Both the position numbers and the translations under genes were made by a program. DNA of 7,766 nt from Thermoplasmata archaeon (GTDB taxonomy: Archaea; Thermoplasmatota; Thermoplasmata; Lutacidiplasmatales; UBA184): positions 1-7,766 of the forward strand of contig JASHWY010000063.1 of the NCBI GenBank assembly GCA_030043835.1, in the 5' to 3' direction. Below the pieces are notes generated by a model, which made no database searches, was not told the DNA's origin, and saw only the letters and a program-made list of their open reading frames with translations. This document shows positions 1 through 5,861 of the stretch, one piece after another. Every line of letters starts with the position of its first letter. Position 1 is the first letter of the stretch.

Positions 1-1
1 G

Positions 2-103
2 CTCGATCGCAAGGCCTTCCAGCAGTTGGGGGCCACGCTCGGCGATCCCACCGAGGAGTCCCAACGGATCCTGAAAAGCGACTCGTTGCTCGAGTCGATC
101 TAA
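2..103 (+). CDS. 3' end of an unrecognised protein (partial, cut by left edge)
   Basis: This open frame runs in from the window edge and ends at TAA (101-103), giving 33 visible C-terminal residues (starting LDRKAFQQLGATLGD, ending LLESI). Codon third positions are mostly G or C, like the other genes here, which supports real coding. The visible tail is polar and looks helical, with no membrane segment or cysteine. I do not recognise the family, and the missing N-terminus prevents a functional call. A short inverted repeat follows 10 nt after the stop and may help end transcription. Confidence 0.6.
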   Translation, partial: LDRKAFQQLGATLGDPTEESQRILKSDSLLESI

Positions 104-113
104 ACGCGTTAAG

Positions 114-133
114 GGCTCCCACCGCGAGGAGCC
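114..133 (+). terminator. Possible hairpin terminator after the edge gene
   Basis: GGCTCC (114-119) and GGAGCC (128-133) form a perfect 6-bp stem with an 8-nt loop, 10 nt after the stop of the left-edge gene. No T tract follows directly; the first T-rich patch is at about 174-179. The position is suggestive, but stems of this size are common in GC-rich DNA. Confidence 0.25.
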
Positions 134-205
134 GCTTCGCGCCCCATCGAACGCGCCGGGACTTTAGGGGGGATATTTTCCACCGCTCTTGGGTCGCCCC
201 ATCAC

Positions 206-216
206 AAACTATATCC
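206..216 (+). promoter_or_regulatory. TATA-like box for the DUF1059-like gene
   Basis: AAACTATATCC is an AT-rich island in very GC-rich surroundings. An archaeal TATA box here would place transcription start near 236-240, giving a leader of about 25 nt that still contains the ribosome binding site at 248-255. A second AT patch, GATATTTT at 172-179, is a weaker alternative with a longer leader. Confidence 0.4.
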
Positions 217-247
217 GACACTCACCGAGTCCGCGTCGCCGAAAGGC

Positions 248-255
248 GGAGGGGG
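248..255 (+). promoter_or_regulatory. Ribosome binding site fixing the start at 262
   Basis: GGAGGGGG is complementary to the CCUCC end of 16S rRNA and lies 6 nt before the ATG at 262. It is the strongest Shine-Dalgarno match in the window and supports translation of this very short gene. Confidence 0.6.
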
Positions 256-261
256 ACGAGC

Positions 262-420
262 ATGGGATGTGGGAAGATGAAAATTGCTTGCGACGACGGA
301 TTTGAAGTGGTCACGAAGGACAAGGCGGAGTTGGTCGCCGTCACGGGCTGGCATCTCGAGCACGCTCACCACATGAAGCGGAGCGAGTCCGAGATCATGG
401 CAATGTCCAAGCACCCCTAA
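262..420 (+). CDS. DUF1059-like small protein, 52 aa
   Basis: This 52-residue protein starts at ATG 262, six nt after a strong Shine-Dalgarno sequence, and ends in TAA. Its layout matches the small DUF1059 family as I know it: an N-terminal cysteine pair, a short beta-rich piece (DDGFEVVTKD), then a helix with histidines. Here the cysteines are C3 and C10 and the histidines are H31, H34, H36 and H37, in WHLEHAHH. The C-terminal helix reads SESEIMAMSK. The C2/H2 spacing would suit a single metal site, which is inference. The family has no established function, and there is no membrane segment. It appears to be its own transcription unit, since a TATA-like box lies upstream and more than 200 nt of non-coding DNA follow. 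The family call rests on pattern memory; coding status is well supported. Confidence 0.7.
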   Translation: MGCGKMKIACDDGFEVVTKDKAELVAVTGWHLEHAHHMKRSESEIMAMSKHP

Positions 421-484
421 CCGCGACACCGAACGTCCTATCCCCACCCGGCGGCCCGGCTACGGGGCCCCACCCTTCGCTCCC

Positions 485-525
485 GGATCCGCGCGTCCGT
501 TCCCGGAGGGCCGGGGGAACGATCC
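485..525. other. Nested inverted repeats in the 421-647 intergenic stretch
   Basis: GGATC (485-489) pairs with GATCC (521-525), and inside it GTTCCC (499-504) pairs with GGGAAC (515-520). The two stems abut on the 3' side, leaving a 9-nt bulge on the 5' side. Two smaller stems flank the element: GGCCCG/CGGGGCC at 453-469, and CGCCTC/GAGGCG at 555-572. This could be a structured 3' end or leader, or chance in GC-rich DNA. No gene was found in the rest of 421-647. Confidence 0.25.
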
Positions 526-647
526 CCGCTCGAACGTGCGAACAGTTTCCTTCTCGCCTCGGGTCAGAGGCGTGCCGTGCTCTCCCGTGACGTGCCGAGG
601 GGTCTCGGAGAGCCACGCTCAAGAGCTTGTGCTGCGATAGATACAGC

Positions 648-818
648 ATGAAAGAGATCCATGTGTGGCCCAACCACGTAGCGATTCCCGCGGCCGACCT
701 AGTCCTCTGGCGGCCCGGGAACGAGCCGGTCGCCCAGACCTTGAAATCGCTCGCCCGCCTCGGTTTCGATGCTCGGATGAGCAACGTCGAGCTGCACGGG
801 TTCGCGACGACGCCCTAA
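648..818 (+). CDS. Small hypothetical protein, 56 aa
   Basis: An ATG at 648 opens a 56-residue frame ending in TAA. The protein begins MKEIHVWPNH and contains a helix-forming stretch around residues 31-40 (TLKSLARLGF). It has no cysteine, no membrane segment and no motif I recognise. Coding is supported by strong G/C bias at third positions and a balanced composition, unlike the arginine- and proline-rich shadow frames around it. An in-frame TTG at 627 would add seven residues (start, CCDRYS), but ATG is the better start. No clear ribosome binding site precedes it. The next + strand gene starts 46 nt downstream, so the two could be co-transcribed. A non-coding stretch remains possible. Confidence 0.5.
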   Translation: MKEIHVWPNHVAIPAADLVLWRPGNEPVAQTLKSLARLGFDARMSNVELHGFATTP

Positions 819-864
819 GCCGGTCGGTCGGTACGGACGGTTCGCGTGAAGCCGTCATAAAGCC

Positions 865-1401
865 GTGACCCGTCGGTCCGACGTGGGCGACTTCCCGGCC
901 CCGACCGAGTACTTCGGGCTCGATGTCGGCCTCGTAGACCGCCCGACGACCGGAGATCGCGGAAGCTCGGACCGCTGGTTCTCGCTCTCGGTGGGGAACC
1001 GAAAGTCCGAACCTTGGAGCGGGCGAATCCCGATCGTCTGGGTCCAGGGAGGGGTGACCTGGGCGGAGGCGTTGGACGTCGCGCTCGGCCCGAGCGAGAG
1101 CCGTCGGGTCGACCTCGCCACTCGGTGGACCGCTGGAGCCCCGCCGCTCGAATGCCGGCTCGCCACCGAGCGGTCCCCACGCGAGCTCCTCTCCCTGCCC
1201 CAAGGGGAGACCGAGGCCTGGGCCATGACGTCCCGGTACCTGCCGCTCGGCACGGTGGCGACCTCGAGCTTCCCAGCGCCTATCGCTGCGGAGGACGACC
1301 GACGGGATCGCATCCGCCAGACGGTCTGGCTCGTGATCGCCGCGGTGATCGCCATCGTGGCCGTGATCCTGCTCGTCGTCTACGCCGCGTCCATCCTCTG
1401 A
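865..1401 (+). CDS. Tail-anchored membrane protein of unknown family, 178 aa
   Basis: The frame starts at GTG 865, the only usable start after an in-frame TGA at 847, and ends at TGA 1399-1401. Residues 1-145 are soluble and probably beta-rich, with no cysteine pair or enzymatic motif that I recognise. Residues 154-176 form one clear hydrophobic helix (VWLVIAAVIAIVAVILLVVY), with only two residues after it. The stretch before the helix is charged (EDDRRDRIR), so by the positive-inside rule the long N-terminal domain faces the cytoplasm and the protein is tail-anchored. Its stop lies 31 bp from the stop of the convergent MFS gene. No ribosome binding site is evident. Several overlapping minus-strand frames exist here, but only this frame yields a protein with sensible domain structure. 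Confidence 0.65.
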   Translation: MTRRSDVGDFPAPTEYFGLDVGLVDRPTTGDRGSSDRWFSLSVGNRKSEPWSGRIPIVWVQGGVTWAEALDVALGPSESRRVDLATRWTAGAPPLECRLATERSPRELLSLPQGETEAWAMTSRYLPLGTVATSSFPAPIAAEDDRRDRIRQTVWLVIAAVIAIVAVILLVVYAASIL

Positions 1402-1432
1402 GCGGCCGGCGGCTCCCTCCGCTCCCTCGGGC

Positions 1433-2641
1433 TCAGAAATGAAACGCCTTCACTCGGCGGAGCGCGAGCCCAAGGAGACCCGCGGCGAGGAAGCCCGTGG
1501 CGGCGATGCCGGCGAGCTCCGGGGGCGTCGTAGCGTTCGCGATCGAGCCCAGGATCAGAGCGCCCACCGAGCCGGTGATGCCCGGGAAGAGGTACATGTT
1601 CGAGACGAGGCGGCCGAGCTCGTCGGGGGCGAACGTGCCGCGGAAGAAGGCGTACTTCGCGTCGAGGTAGGCGCTCGAGAGGAACCCGACCGCGAGGAAC
1701 GCTCCGACCTCCAGCGCGAGGAAGTGCGGGAGGACGATCACGAGCCCGAACGCGCCCGCTACGCCGAGAAGAGAGCCCACCAGGACGATCCCCACGGTCG
1801 AGCGCGGGTTCCACAGGCCGAGCACAAAACCGGCCGCCGTCCCTCCCACGACGTAGCTTACGAAAAGTCCGGAGTAGGCGAGGGCGGACGAACGGAACGT
1901 GGTCGTCGCGAGGAGGGTGATGAGGAGCGCGGGCACGGCCCCGAAGAACCCCTGGATCGCGTCGACCGACGCGAGCTGGAGCAGCGGCCGGCCGGGGGTT
2001 CCAGTGATCCGCCTCCAGCCCGCGCTGAGGCTCTCCCCGAAGGTCTCCCGTCGACGGGGTGGGGGGCGGATCACGAGCGGGATCGCGAAGACGGCCCCGA
2101 GGAATAGGAGAGCGCCGTAGAGGAGCATGCCGCCTCCCGGTCCGCTCACCAAGATCAGGATCCCGCCCGCAGCGTATCCGACGATCGCGCTTGCCCCCCC
2201 GACCGCCGAGAGCCCCTGGCCGGCGAACTGCTCGTCGCGAGAGAGGAGGAGCCCGGGCGCCGCGTTCCCGGCGGCCCACGTGAGGTCCCAGAGGATCGAG
2301 ACGATCGCAACCAAAACGAGAAGGAGCGGGACGGTGAGCCACCGGTCGATATCCCCGACGCCGATGAGCGCGGCCGCGATGGCCATGATGGGATAGCTCA
2401 CGACATAGATCGTCCGCTGGTTGCCGACTCGGTCCACGATGGGGCCGACGAGAAAGACTCCCGTGTAGGCCGCGAGCTCGATGAAGAGGGCCGCGCCCAC
2501 GACCAAGAAGCTGTGCGAGACCGTGTACGCGAGCCAGACGATCGAGATCGCGTAGATCGAGTACCCGACGTTCGCCGAGGTCCACGAGGCGAGAAACCAG
2601 AGGAACGGGCGGTTCCTAAGGACGGTTCGGAAGTGGCTCAG
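1433..2641 (-). CDS. MFS transporter, start codon uncertain (about 402 aa)
   Basis: This minus-strand frame encodes an MFS permease: about 12 hydrophobic helices, motif A after the second helix (GPIVDRVGNQR), and a charged central loop (PPPRRRETFGESLSAGWRR) between the two six-helix halves. The substrate cannot be told. The first canonical start in frame is a TTG at 2506, but using it would delete helix 1 and most of the usual N-terminus. Translation upstream of it reads as normal MFS sequence (RNRPFLWFLASWTSANVGYS). I therefore extended to CTG at 2641-2639, giving 402 aa, a typical length. An ATT at 2719-2717 would add 26 more residues. No ATG, GTG or TTG occurs in frame between 2507 and the TAG at 2734-2732 that ends the previous gene, which shares this frame. 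The C-terminus is RRVKAFHF, then TGA. The family is certain; the start is not. Confidence 0.85.
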   Translation of the reverse strand: MSHFRTVLRNRPFLWFLASWTSANVGYSIYAISIVWLAYTVSHSFLVVGAALFIELAAYTGVFLVGPIVDRVGNQRTIYVVSYPIMAIAAALIGVGDIDRWLTVPLLLVLVAIVSILWDLTWAAGNAAPGLLLSRDEQFAGQGLSAVGGASAIVGYAAGGILILVSGPGGGMLLYGALLFLGAVFAIPLVIRPPPRRRETFGESLSAGWRRITGTPGRPLLQLASVDAIQGFFGAVPALLITLLATTTFRSSALAYSGLFVSYVVGGTAAGFVLGLWNPRSTVGIVLVGSLLGVAGAFGLVIVLPHFLALEVGAFLAVGFLSSAYLDAKYAFFRGTFAPDELGRLVSNMYLFPGITGSVGALILGSIANATTPPELAGIAATGFLAAGLLGLALRRVKAFHF

Positions 2642-2693
2642 CGGTGGTGGAGGGGCGCCTGCGGCGACCGTGGCTCCCCAAAACGGTACGGCG

Positions 2694-2699
2694 CTTAAG
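2694..2699 (-). promoter_or_regulatory. Possible TATA-like element before the MFS gene
   Basis: On the minus strand this reads CTTAAG within CATCCTTAAGCG, the only AT-rich patch between the preceding stop (2732) and the MFS coding region. A start site about 25 nt downstream would fall near 2670, leaving a leader of about 30 nt to CTG 2641 and excluding the ATT start at 2719. The match to the archaeal consensus is weak. Confidence 0.25.
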
Positions 2700-2731
2700 G
2701 ATGGAGCGGGCTCCGGAATCGGAGGCCCGCG

Positions 2732-3199
2732 CTAGCCGCTCCCCGGGGCGAGGACGAGCAGCACGACGAAGGCCTGGCCGTTCCACGCAGCGCCGAGCTC
2801 CTCGTCGGGAGAGAGGTAGAGCGTCTCCCGGCCGGGAAGGTTGGCCGGACCTCCGAGCACGAACGAGAACGAGGTACCGTTGGGCTCCGAGGCGTTCCCA
2901 TGAACATAGCCGGTGAGGAGCTGGTACCACGAGCTCACCCAGATGTCGAACGTGATGTTGTGGAACGCGACCGCGGACGGGGTGGTGTAGTTGAGAGGCC
3001 AGACCGGGCCGGGATAGTAGTAGTCCATCCAATAGTAGGAGTGCCCGTCGACCAGTACGGTCGCGGGAGCGGTCGCGTTCGGCTTCAACCCCGGAATGAA
3101 TCCGCCGAACAGGGCCACGCCGAAGCCGATGGCGATCACGAGAGCGATGAGGGTGATTCTCTTCTCCCGCGGCGTCGCGGGAGGCACTTCCGCCATCAT
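2732..3199 (-). CDS. Signal-anchored extracytoplasmic protein with many N-glycosylation sequons, 155 aa
   Basis: The start is one of two adjacent ATG codons (3199 or 3196) and the stop is TAG. A short charged N-terminus (TPREKR) precedes one hydrophobic helix at about residues 15-36. This predicts a signal anchor or uncleaved signal, with the remaining 115 residues outside the cell. That domain is rich in aromatics (SYYWMDYYYPG, IWVSSWYQ) and has five N-X-S/T sequons: N41, N70, N81, N102 and N107. Five of its seven asparagines lie in sequons, which fits archaeal AglB-type glycosylation. I recognise no domain. It lies 27 nt after the SHOCT gene on the same strand, and the MFS frame follows, so the three may form one envelope operon. 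Upstream of the start there is only a weak ribosome binding site (AGGTTGG). Confidence 0.75.
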   Translation of the reverse strand: MMAEVPPATPREKRITLIALVIAIGFGVALFGGFIPGLKPNATAPATVLVDGHSYYWMDYYYPGPVWPLNYTTPSAVAFHNITFDIWVSSWYQLLTGYVHGNASEPNGTSFSFVLGGPANLPGRETLYLSPDEELGAAWNGQAFVVLLVLAPGSG

Positions 3200-3226
3200 G
3201 CGACACCAACCTGCCGGGCGGGCGGG

Positions 3227-3661
3227 CTAGGGAGGCGGTGGCCCCCGTCCTAGATCCTTCATGATCTGATCGAACTGCTCTTTCGAGATCTCTCCTCGGG
3301 CATAGCGCATCCGGGCGATCATCGCGGGGCGGTCGGGTCCGTACGGTCCCCCTCCGCCCACGCCTCCGCCGGGCCCGTACCGTCCGGCCCGGCTCGTCCA
3401 GAAGACGACCCGGACCACGAAGAACACCAGGATGAGGAGGAAGAGGATCAGGAACGCTCCACCGAACACCCCCGTGCCCGGGCCGCTCGATCCCGTAAGG
3501 CCGAACGACGTGGGATAGAGGAAGATGAGGAGGAGGACGAGCGCGGCCACGACGAGAACGATGCCGATCGCGACCGCCAGCCATCGTCTTCGACGGCGAC
3601 GCGGACGCATCCCGTAGCCCGGTGGCTGATAATACGGCGAAACGGGAGCCGGCGCGGACAT
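3227..3661 (-). CDS. Two-TM membrane protein with C-terminal SHOCT domain, 144 aa
   Basis: The frame runs from ATG (3661-3659) to TAG. Residues 1-20 are proline- and tyrosine-rich (SPYYQPPGYG) and are followed by a block of arginines ending at residue 26. Two hydrophobic helices lie at about 27-49 and 65-88. A glycine-rich linker (95-109) leads to a short C-terminal module, RYARGEISKEQFDQIMKDLG (119-138). This matches the SHOCT domain, a small helical module thought to mediate oligomerisation and often found at the ends of membrane proteins. The basic N-terminus and the cytoplasmic SHOCT module suggest that both ends face inward. It is the first gene of the minus-strand envelope cluster, with a TATA-like box placed for leaderless transcription. 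Its molecular role is unknown. Confidence 0.8.
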   Translation of the reverse strand: MSAPAPVSPYYQPPGYGMRPRRRRRRWLAVAIGIVLVVAALVLLLIFLYPTSFGLTGSSGPGTGVFGGAFLILFLLILVFFVVRVVFWTSRAGRYGPGGGVGGGGPYGPDRPAMIARMRYARGEISKEQFDQIMKDLGRGPPPP

Positions 3662-3685
3662 CGGACGGTCTACGCCCTAGTCCGG

Positions 3686-3693
3686 CATAAGAA
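3686..3693 (-). promoter_or_regulatory. TATA-like box for the SHOCT gene, leaderless spacing
   Basis: Read on the minus strand this is TTCTTATG, centred about 29 nt before the ATG at 3661. That is the spacing expected for a leaderless archaeal transcript, and no Shine-Dalgarno sequence precedes the start, in agreement. It lies in the 116-bp divergent region shared with the oxidoreductase gene. Confidence 0.45.
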
Positions 3694-3743
3694 CTCTGGT
3701 CTCGGTCCTCGCGCGACCCTTTAGCGCCGATCGGAACGCCGTC

Positions 3744-3752
3744 GGTTTATCA
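3744..3752 (+). promoter_or_regulatory. TATA-like box for the oxidoreductase gene
   Basis: GGTTTATCA is centred about 30 nt before ATG 3778, predicting a start site near 3774 and an almost leaderless message. An alternative box, CTTTAG at 3719-3724, would give a leader of about 30 nt that keeps the GGGGGAG ribosome binding site at 3767-3773. The sequence does not decide between them. Confidence 0.4.
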
Positions 3753-3777
3753 TGCTCGTCGGTCTTGGGGGAGCTCG

Positions 3778-4725
3778 ATGCGCGCGGTCGCGGTGCGTGC
3801 GTTCAAGGAAACCCCCCAACTGATGGAGGTCTCCCACGCTGAACCGGCTCCCGGAGAGGTCCTCGTCCGTCTGGAGGCGGCGGGGGTCAACCCCTTCGAC
3901 TGGAAGATCGTCGATGGGATTTTCGAGGGTCGGCGCCCGCACGTCTTTCCGCTGATCGTGGGAATCGACGGGGCCGGCACCGTGGTGTCGGTCGGCGAGG
4001 GGGTTCGGCGGTTCCAGGTAGGCGACCGGGTCTGCGGCCAGTTCCTGCACGACCCGGTGGGGATCGGGACCTACGCGGAGTTCGCGACGGCGCCCGAGCG
4101 GATCGCGATCTCACGGGTCCCCAAGGAAGTCGCCGTCACCGCGGCCGCCGCGCTGCCGACCGCCGGCATGACCGCCCTCGATGCGCTCGACGTCCTCGCA
4201 ATCCCCTCCGGCGGGACCCTCCTCGTCGTGGGGGCGTCGGGTGGGGTCGGTTCGATTGCCACCTCCCTCGCCGCGCGACGCGGGATTACGGTCCTTGCGA
4301 CGACCCGTCCGGCGTCCGAGACCGTGGTCCGGAAGCTCGGCGCCAAAGAAACGATCGACCCGGGACGGTCGGACCTTATCGAGGCAGTCCGGCGCATGTC
4401 TCCGAACGGGGTCGACGGACTCCTCGACGCGGGTAGCGACAAGCCGACCTTCGCCCGATACGCGAGCCTCGTTCGTCGCGGCGGTACGGCCGCAACGACC
4501 ACGTTCGTCGCCGATGAATCCGCCTCCGCGGCGGACGGGATCCGCCGGGTCAACATCAACCTCCAGCCGCGGCACGCGCTCCTCGACCGGCTCCTCACCG
4601 AGGCGGCCGAGGGGCGGTTTATTGTCCCCGTCGAGCGAACCATGCCCCTCTCCGAGGGCCCCCGTGCGCTCGCCGAGAGTCGGGCGCGGACGAGCGTCGG
4701 GAAGATGGTGCTCACGATTCCCTAG
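3778..4725 (+). CDS. Zinc-independent MDR oxidoreductase (NADPH:quinone reductase-like), 315 aa
   Basis: This is a full-length medium-chain dehydrogenase/reductase of the quinone oxidoreductase branch, which uses NAD(P)H to reduce quinones, enones or similar carbonyls in the cytoplasm. The N-terminal GroES-like domain shows APGEVLVRLEAAGVNPFDWK (24-43) and the VGDRVCG turn (81-87). The Rossmann domain has its glycine motif at 152-158 (GASGGVG). ATTR (174-177) after the second strand hints at NADPH preference, which is inference. The zinc-ligand cysteines of true alcohol dehydrogenases are absent. The C-terminus returns to the catalytic domain (LSEGPRALAES, then GKMVLTIP), as is usual for the family. 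The ATG at 3778 has GGGGGAG upstream. The gene diverges from the SHOCT cluster and converges on the GNAT gene 44 bp away. The physiological substrate is unknown. Confidence 0.93.
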   Translation: MRAVAVRAFKETPQLMEVSHAEPAPGEVLVRLEAAGVNPFDWKIVDGIFEGRRPHVFPLIVGIDGAGTVVSVGEGVRRFQVGDRVCGQFLHDPVGIGTYAEFATAPERIAISRVPKEVAVTAAAALPTAGMTALDALDVLAIPSGGTLLVVGASGGVGSIATSLAARRGITVLATTRPASETVVRKLGAKETIDPGRSDLIEAVRRMSPNGVDGLLDAGSDKPTFARYASLVRRGGTAATTTFVADESASAADGIRRVNINLQPRHALLDRLLTEAAEGRFIVPVERTMPLSEGPRALAESRARTSVGKMVLTIP

Positions 4726-4765
4726 CGGATGCGCGGGGGCTCGCGCCGACTCGGGCGGGAACGAG

Positions 4766-4777
4766 CGAGCTAGCTCG
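4766..4777. repeat. 12-bp palindrome over the GNAT stop codon
   Basis: CGAGCTAGCTCG is a perfect palindrome centred on the TAG stop of the minus-strand GNAT gene, in the 44-bp gap between two convergent genes. It may act as a small bidirectional hairpin terminator, though it lacks a T tract. Confidence 0.25.
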
Positions 4778-5372
4778 ACTCTGGCTTCGAGCTCCGGGTT
4801 TCCCGCTCGGTTGGGGGAGGACGGTCGATGCGAAGTGAGACCGACAGACCCTCCTCGGTGACGTGGGTCTCGAACGGAAACCCGCTGTTTCGGAGGACTG
4901 CCCTCATCCGGTCGTTGGCCGCGAGGACCTCGGCGTGGAACGTCGTCATCCCGAAGTGGACCGCCGCGAGGGCGAGGCGCTTCAGCAGGATCGTGGCGCA
5001 GCCCCGGGCTTGGAAAACGTCGGCGGTGAGGAACGCCACCTCCGCGCTGGGAGCATCGAACGGGTCGCGGGCGTACTCGGCGTGCGAGAGAATCGGTCCC
5101 TGGGGGCGGTCAGGCTCTACGATGACGAGGCCGAGATGTTGATGGAAACCCGCTGGTGCGAGCATTCTCTCGACGACCGATGGCGGCCGGACCGCGCTGA
5201 AGAACCGGGTCACTCGCGACTCCTCGGAAAGCCCCTCGAGGAACGTCTCGAGAGCGCGTCGATCCTGTAAACCGAGGACCCGGACCACAACGACCTCACC
5301 GGTTCGGAGGGTCGCGGGTCCCTCCACTCCGTAAGGAAGCTCTCGGACCCCGGAATCGTTGGGAAGTGTCAT
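4770..5372 (-). CDS. GNAT-family N-acetyltransferase, 200 aa
   Basis: This protein has a GNAT fold, transferring an acetyl group from acetyl-CoA to an amine. The acetyl-CoA loop is visible as QARGCA (121-126), matching the Q/R-x-x-G-x-G/A signature. The strand-helix that follows ends in the usual VLAANDRMRAVLRNSGF (149-165), with the conserved N and GF. The early stretch LETFLEGLSEESRVTRFF (41-58) resembles the acetyltransferase modules of Pat-type protein lysine acetyltransferases. A protein-acetylating role is therefore possible, but the regulatory or CoA-binding domains of those enzymes are missing. I chose ATG 5372; an in-frame TTG at 5390 would add six residues. It lies 102 nt downstream of msrB on the same strand, and the two may be co-transcribed. 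The C-terminal 20 residues are charged and look disordered. Confidence 0.88.
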   Translation of the reverse strand: MTLPNDSGVRELPYGVEGPATLRTGEVVVVRVLGLQDRRALETFLEGLSEESRVTRFFSAVRPPSVVERMLAPAGFHQHLGLVIVEPDRPQGPILSHAEYARDPFDAPSAEVAFLTADVFQARGCATILLKRLALAAVHFGMTTFHAEVLAANDRMRAVLRNSGFPFETHVTEEGLSVSLRIDRPPPTERETRSSKPESS

Positions 5373-5474
5373 GGCATCGTCCCAGAACAATCAGCCCGGT
5401 CCCACGCAGATCGCGCTAACAGCCGCTACGATCCGGGGAGCGCTCTTTCGAAGCAGAAGCGGTTCGGTAAGGGA

Positions 5475-5861
5475 TCACGGGGGAACACGAGTTCCGGCAT
5501 TCTGGGGGACGAAGAGGAGGGAGATGGAGTTCACGCAGTGTCGCGTATTCTTCGGCGTGAACCCTTCCCCCAAGAAGACGTGGCCGAGGTGCCCTCCGCA
5601 CCGCGCGCATTCGATCTCGGTCCGCTCTCCGTCCGGGTCGGGGATGCGTTTCACCGCCCCCGGGATCTCGTCGTCGAAACTCGGCCATCCGCATCCGGCG
5701 TCGAACTTACTCTCGGACCGATAGAGCGGCGCCCCGCAGCGCTTACACGTGTAGGTCCCGACGCCCCGGAACCTCTCGTACTCCCCCGAGAACGGTCGCT
5801 CGGTCCCCTTGCGGACGATTACGGCCTCCTCGGCCCGGGTGAGGGTGCGGTACTCGGACAT
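5475..5861 (-). CDS. msrB: Peptide-methionine (R)-S-oxide reductase MsrB, 128 aa
   Basis: MsrB reduces the R form of methionine sulfoxide in oxidised proteins, usually with thioredoxin as electron donor. All hallmarks are visible. The structural zinc site is C39-x-x-C42 and C85-x-x-C88. The GCGWPSF signature (56-62) carries C57, the likely resolving cysteine by analogy with the E. coli enzyme. The GHLGHVF block (90-96) follows, and RHCVNS (107-112) contains the catalytic C109. The ATG at 5861 is preceded by GAGGAGAGG, a good ribosome binding site. An upstream in-frame extension to 6239 exists but is arginine-rich and looks non-coding. The length is normal for a single-domain MsrB, and no MsrA is fused or adjacent. 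The GNAT gene follows on the same strand. Substrate and chemistry are well established for the family. Confidence 0.97.
   Translation of the reverse strand: MSEYRTLTRAEEAVIVRKGTERPFSGEYERFRGVGTYTCKRCGAPLYRSESKFDAGCGWPSFDDEIPGAVKRIPDPDGERTEIECARCGGHLGHVFLGEGFTPKNTRHCVNSISLLFVPQNAGTRVPP

Noticed and set aside
395..784. 129-aa minus-strand frame opposite the 56-aa ORF
   Set aside because: It is rich in R, G and P with no motif or start context, and it overlaps the end of the DUF1059-like gene. The + strand ORF has better composition.
1380..2585. 401-aa minus-strand frame starting at GTG 2585
   Set aside because: It overlaps the MFS gene in another frame and its translation is arginine-, glycine- and proline-rich low-complexity sequence. 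It is a shadow of the MFS frame.
2732..2734. Recoding of TAG, for example as pyrrolysine, between the sequon-rich protein and the MFS frame
   Set aside because: TAG ends the oxidoreductase, GNAT, SHOCT and dodecin genes at normal family lengths, so it acts as an ordinary stop. A fusion would also be topologically inconsistent.
2616..3584. 322-aa minus-strand frame across the SHOCT and sequon-rich genes
   Set aside because: It spans two genes that have clear domains in their own frames, and it is itself arginine-rich with no motif. It is a shadow in stop-poor GC-rich DNA.
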